A stretch of 64,000 nucleotides of DNA from DASXMT01 sp963781305 (lineage in GTDB: Bacteria > Actinomycetota > Acidimicrobiia > Acidimicrobiales > RAAP-2), in assembly GCA_963781305.1 (NCBI GenBank), contig CAWAFL010000011.1, positions 1,860,001-1,924,000 of the forward strand, in the 5' to 3' direction. The translations under genes and the position numbers were made by a program. Under the pieces are notes generated by a model. That model was not told the DNA's origin. It did no database searches and was given only the letters and a program-made list of their open reading frames with translations. Of this stretch, positions 61,609 through 64,000 are shown one piece after another. Within the stretch, counting starts at the first letter, position 1; the number at the start of each line of letters is the position of its first letter.

Positions 61609-63143
61609 GAGACCACCTCTTGCGTCACGCCCAGACCTCGGGCCATGCCCATCCGGCCGGTGTCCTCCAAGCCGCGGCGGCGGCCGAGGAGGATGACGAA
61701 CGGCCGGGTGAAGAAGTAGGTGACCACCACATCGAGCAGGGTGGAGATGCCAAGGAACAGGGCAAAGCCTTTGACGTCGCCTATGGAGATCTCGTACAGG
61801 ATGGCAGCGCCCAAGAAGGAGACGGCGTCAGCAGCCAGCACGGTCCGGAACGCGCTGCGGAATCCCTTGTCCACGCTCGACCGCACGGTGCGCCCTGCCC
61901 GGGCCTCGTCTTTTAATCGCTCGAAATAGACAATGTAGGAGTCGACAGTGATACCCACCGAGACAATGACACCGATGATCCCGGCCAGATCGATGGTGGT
62001 GCCGAACCAGTGTCCCATTGCCGCAATGATGGACCACAGCAGAGCGCCGGTGACGGCCAGGCCGGCCACCACCACGATACCGAGCAGCCGGTAATAGAAG
62101 ATGGTGTAGATCATGACCAGGGCCAGGCCGGCCAGACCGGCGATCAAGCCGGCCTCGAGCGATGACTTCCCAAGCGACGGGGACACCGTCTGGACGGTGA
62201 TCCGATCCAACTTCACCGGCAATGCGCCGTAGGTCAGGTCCGTGGCCAGGTTCTTGGCCTGGGTCTCGGTGAAGCCGCCACTGATCTGCACCTGTCCGCC
62301 GAACGACGTGAACGATCCTTGGGTGGGCTGGGTGATGGGCGCGTCGATGATCTGGCCGTCGAGATCAATGGCGATGATGGCGTGGAACTGCTGCTGGGCC
62401 AGTTTGTCCCACGCCGTCGACCCAGGACCGGTCAAGGCGATGTTGACGGCCCAGTTGCCGTTGACCAGCTGGGCCGTCGCCGTGTGCACAGCGGTGCCGG
62501 TGACGCCGGCCGGGCCCAGCAGCATGCGCAGACTCCCCAAACCCGCTGCCGGCGTGGCGGGCAACAGCACGGTGTCGCCGGGCTTGTCGTTCAGCGAGCT
62601 GGTGCTCGGGTAGGGGGCGAAGGCCTGTACCGGAGTCTGCTCAAGGGCGGTGAGGCCAGGGGCGGAATATCCGGCGGCGCTGCTGTTTGGTGTGACGCCG
62701 ATGTTTGCTTCGGTCAGCTGCGAACTGGCCGGGCACGTTGGAAGCGGCCCGGTGGCAGACGTCTTCCCCTTGGCCACCGTGTGGGGGACGGCATAGCAAA
62801 TGGCCGGCCGGAAGAAGAGCTGTGCCGTGTTCCCCAACGTGGCCAGGATCTGGTTCACGTTCTTGGCGCCGGGGATCGACACGTTGATCTCGTTGGACCC
62901 TTGGCTGGCTACCTGGGCGCCCGACGCGCCAAGCGCGTTCACCCGGCTGTTGAGGATGTTCACAGTGGTGTCCAAGTCCGCGCTGTTCACATGGTGTGCG
63001 GTCTGGTAGACGACCTCGAGTCCACCGTCGAGGTCAAGCCCCAGTTTCGGTGACCAGCCGGCGGCGATGGTGCCGGCCAGGGCAAGGAACGCGATGATGA
63101 CCACGCTCATCATGCTGATCCAAAGTGAGCGCTTGTCCTTCAT
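61605..63143 (-). CDS. secD: Protein-export membrane protein SecD
   Basis: 512 residues. N-terminal transmembrane helix, then the LGLDLDGGLEVVYQ family motif, a large periplasmic-type P1 domain (about 50-320, Pro/Ser/Thr-rich in the middle) and six C-terminal membrane helices with YSIVYFERLKDEARAGR-like sequence (DSYIVYFERLKDEAR). Coupled to secF and to yajC (shared base). Confidence 0.94.
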   Translation of the reverse strand: MKDKRSLWISMMSVVIIAFLALAGTIAAGWSPKLGLDLDGGLEVVYQTAHHVNSADLDTTVNILNSRVNALGASGAQVASQGSNEINVSIPGAKNVNQILATLGNTAQLFFRPAICYAVPHTVAKGKTSATGPLPTCPASSQLTEANIGVTPNSSAAGYSAPGLTALEQTPVQAFAPYPSTSSLNDKPGDTVLLPATPAAGLGSLRMLLGPAGVTGTAVHTATAQLVNGNWAVNIALTGPGSTAWDKLAQQQFHAIIAIDLDGQIIDAPITQPTQGSFTSFGGQVQISGGFTETQAKNLATDLTYGALPVKLDRITVQTVSPSLGKSSLEAGLIAGLAGLALVMIYTIFYYRLLGIVVVAGLAVTGALLWSIIAAMGHWFGTTIDLAGIIGVIVSVGITVDSYIVYFERLKDEARAGRTVRSSVDKGFRSAFRTVLAADAVSFLGAAILYEISIGDVKGFALFLGISTLLDVVVTYFFTRPFVILLGRRRGLEDTGRMGMARGLGVTQEVVS

Positions 63144-63652
63144 CAGCGTGAAGTGGAGGGCCCTCGATCATCACCGCGGTTCTTGCCGTTGCCGCCGCCT
63201 GTTTGGTGATCGTCGCCCTCTTCGGCTTCGTCGTCACCGGATTCTTCCTCGTCGTACTCGTCGTACTCGTCGTCGTACCCGTCATCGTCGCCCTCTTCGT
63301 GCTCCTCGGCACTGGGCTCCCCGGCCGGTTCGATATCCAGCCGGCGCAGGATGTAGGGACGTAGCACGACGAACGAGGCCCCGACGCTCGTCTCCAGGGT
63401 CACCCGGTCGTCCTCGATGTCGATGATGTGCCCGACGATGCCCCCGGCGGTGAGCACTTCGTTCCCGACTTCGTACTGCTGGACCTGCTCTCTCGCCCGC
63501 TTGGCCTTTTGCTGCTGGGGTCGCAAGAAGAAAAAGTAGGCGGCCACGGCGATGACGATGATGGGCAGGAAGGTGACCAGCGAGGAGCTGGACGTCTTTT
63601 TGGCCGCAGCGGCGAGGAGGGGCGTAGCCAACGCAACCAGGGTTGCCGTCAT
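63143..63652 (-). CDS. yajC: Preprotein translocase subunit YajC
   Basis: Small Sec-associated membrane protein. One transmembrane helix (about 25-42) followed by FFLRPQQQKAKRAREQVQQ and VLTAGGIVGHIIDIEDDRV, the family core. About 55 extra C-terminal residues are almost all Asp/Glu/Gly/Tyr. The stop shares a base with the secD start. Confidence 0.94.
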   Translation of the reverse strand: MTATLVALATPLLAAAAKKTSSSSLVTFLPIIVIAVAAYFFFLRPQQQKAKRAREQVQQYEVGNEVLTAGGIVGHIIDIEDDRVTLETSVGASFVVLRPYILRRLDIEPAGEPSAEEHEEGDDDGYDDEYDEYDEEESGDDEAEEGDDHQTGGGNGKNRGDDRGPSTSR

Positions 63653-63778
63653 GACACGTCAGGGAAGGGGTTCAGGGTGGACACAGCGGTCAGACACTAG
63701 CTCAGGCAGCCGTGAGTTCAGCCCCGCGGTCCGTGACGCCAGCGTGACGACCGAAAACCCCCGAATCCAGGGCGCCCA
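63653..63778. other. 126-base gap between yajC and tgt
   Basis: Lies downstream of tgt and upstream of yajC on the minus strand. It may carry a promoter for the yajC-sec operon; no hairpin or gene was recognised. Confidence 0.5.
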
Positions 63779-64000
63779 TCAGGGGCTCCAGCATTCCGCC
63801 ACTGCGCGCCGGAGCTCGCCCAATCGGCCCGTTCTGATCGCCTGGCCGGCTGCGTCCATGAGATCCAGCATGAATCGCAGGTTGTGGATGCTGAGCAGTC
63901 GCCACGCCGTGGGCTCGTGCACGCCCAACAAGTGCCGGAGGTAGCCGCGCGACCAGCGGGTGCACGTGGAACAGGTGCACAGCGGGTCGAGCGGGTTCTC
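63779..64000 (-). CDS. tgt: tRNA-guanine transglycosylase, C-terminal fragment
   Basis: Last 73 codons of the queuosine enzyme, entering from the right edge. The zinc site is visible: CTCSTC followed by the His in SIHNLRFML. The TGA is at 63779-63781. The rest of the gene lies beyond the window. Confidence 0.93.
   Translation of the reverse strand, partial: ENPLDPLCTCSTCTRWSRGYLRHLLGVHEPTAWRLLSIHNLRFMLDLMDAAGQAIRTGRLGELRRAVAECWSP

Noticed and set aside
63702..63980. Minus-strand frame starting MHLFHVHP
   Set aside because: The alternative frame ending at 63779 encodes the zinc-binding C-terminus of Tgt, so this one is a shadow.

Overview
The window is high-GC, gene-dense chromosomal DNA from an actinobacterium. 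Four features point that way: a mycothiol synthase (MshD) gene, a polyprenol-phosphate mannose synthase, a DUF948 membrane-protein pair upstream of alaS, and the order tgt-yajC-secD-secF-rel-hisS-aspS-rarA-alaS-ruvX-mltG-aroE. The overall gene style suggests class Acidimicrobiia, but this is inference because there is no rRNA marker. Both window edges cut genes: fabD at the left and tgt at the right. No tRNA, rRNA or CRISPR array was recognised.

Layout. 1-4.5 kb: type II fatty-acid synthesis cluster fabD-fabH-fabG-acpP-fabF (+). 4.6-6.4 kb: UbiB/ABC1-family protein. 6.5-10.2 kb: tightly overlapping trpC-trpF-trpB-trpA (-). 10.2-12.6 kb: OmpR-type two-component system (+). 12.6-21.5 kb: long minus-strand run hisD-hisC-hisB-hisH-hisA-hisF, a GroES-like protein, hisI-trpE-ygfZ. 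21.6-27 kb: small conserved protein, RHH antitoxin with a degraded PIN toxin, nth, mshD, VIT-type transporter, MaoC-like dehydratase. 26.3-29.4 kb: MerR regulator coupled to menG and menF (menaquinone). 29.6-36.8 kb: hydrolase, second two-component system, mannosyltransferase, AI-2E-type permease, flippase-like membrane protein. 36.7-43 kb: ppk and two SEDS proteins around a DUF151 nuclease-like gene. 43-49.4 kb: aroE, mltG, ruvX, alaS and two small membrane-associated proteins. 49.6-52.6 kb: DUF222/HNH gene and a complete IS630-type element (accessory insertion). 52.7-64 kb: rarA, aspS, hisS, rel, secF, secD, yajC, tgt.

How genes work together. Adjacent genes overlap by 1-19 bases in the trp, his, men and sec blocks, indicating operons with translational coupling. 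Histidine and tryptophan genes are interleaved (hisI-trpE), while hisG, hisE, trpD and trpG are not in the window. Stringent response (rel), aminoacyl-tRNA synthetases, the Sec auxiliary complex and cell-wall elongation genes make the right half typical core genome.

The most unusual property is the abundance of short tandem repeats. Inside reading frames the units are multiples of three (15, 18 or 21 bases) and encode low-complexity inserts or tails in otherwise conserved proteins (HisI, HisS, Ppk, AroE, MenF, SecF, a DUF151 protein, a histidine kinase). Between genes, units of 13, 15, about 20, 28, 37 and 49 bases occur. I found no convincing wholly new multi-gene system. The repeat expansion, a lysine-less biotinyl-like domain on FabD, and the degraded toxin-antitoxin pair are the observations most worth checking.
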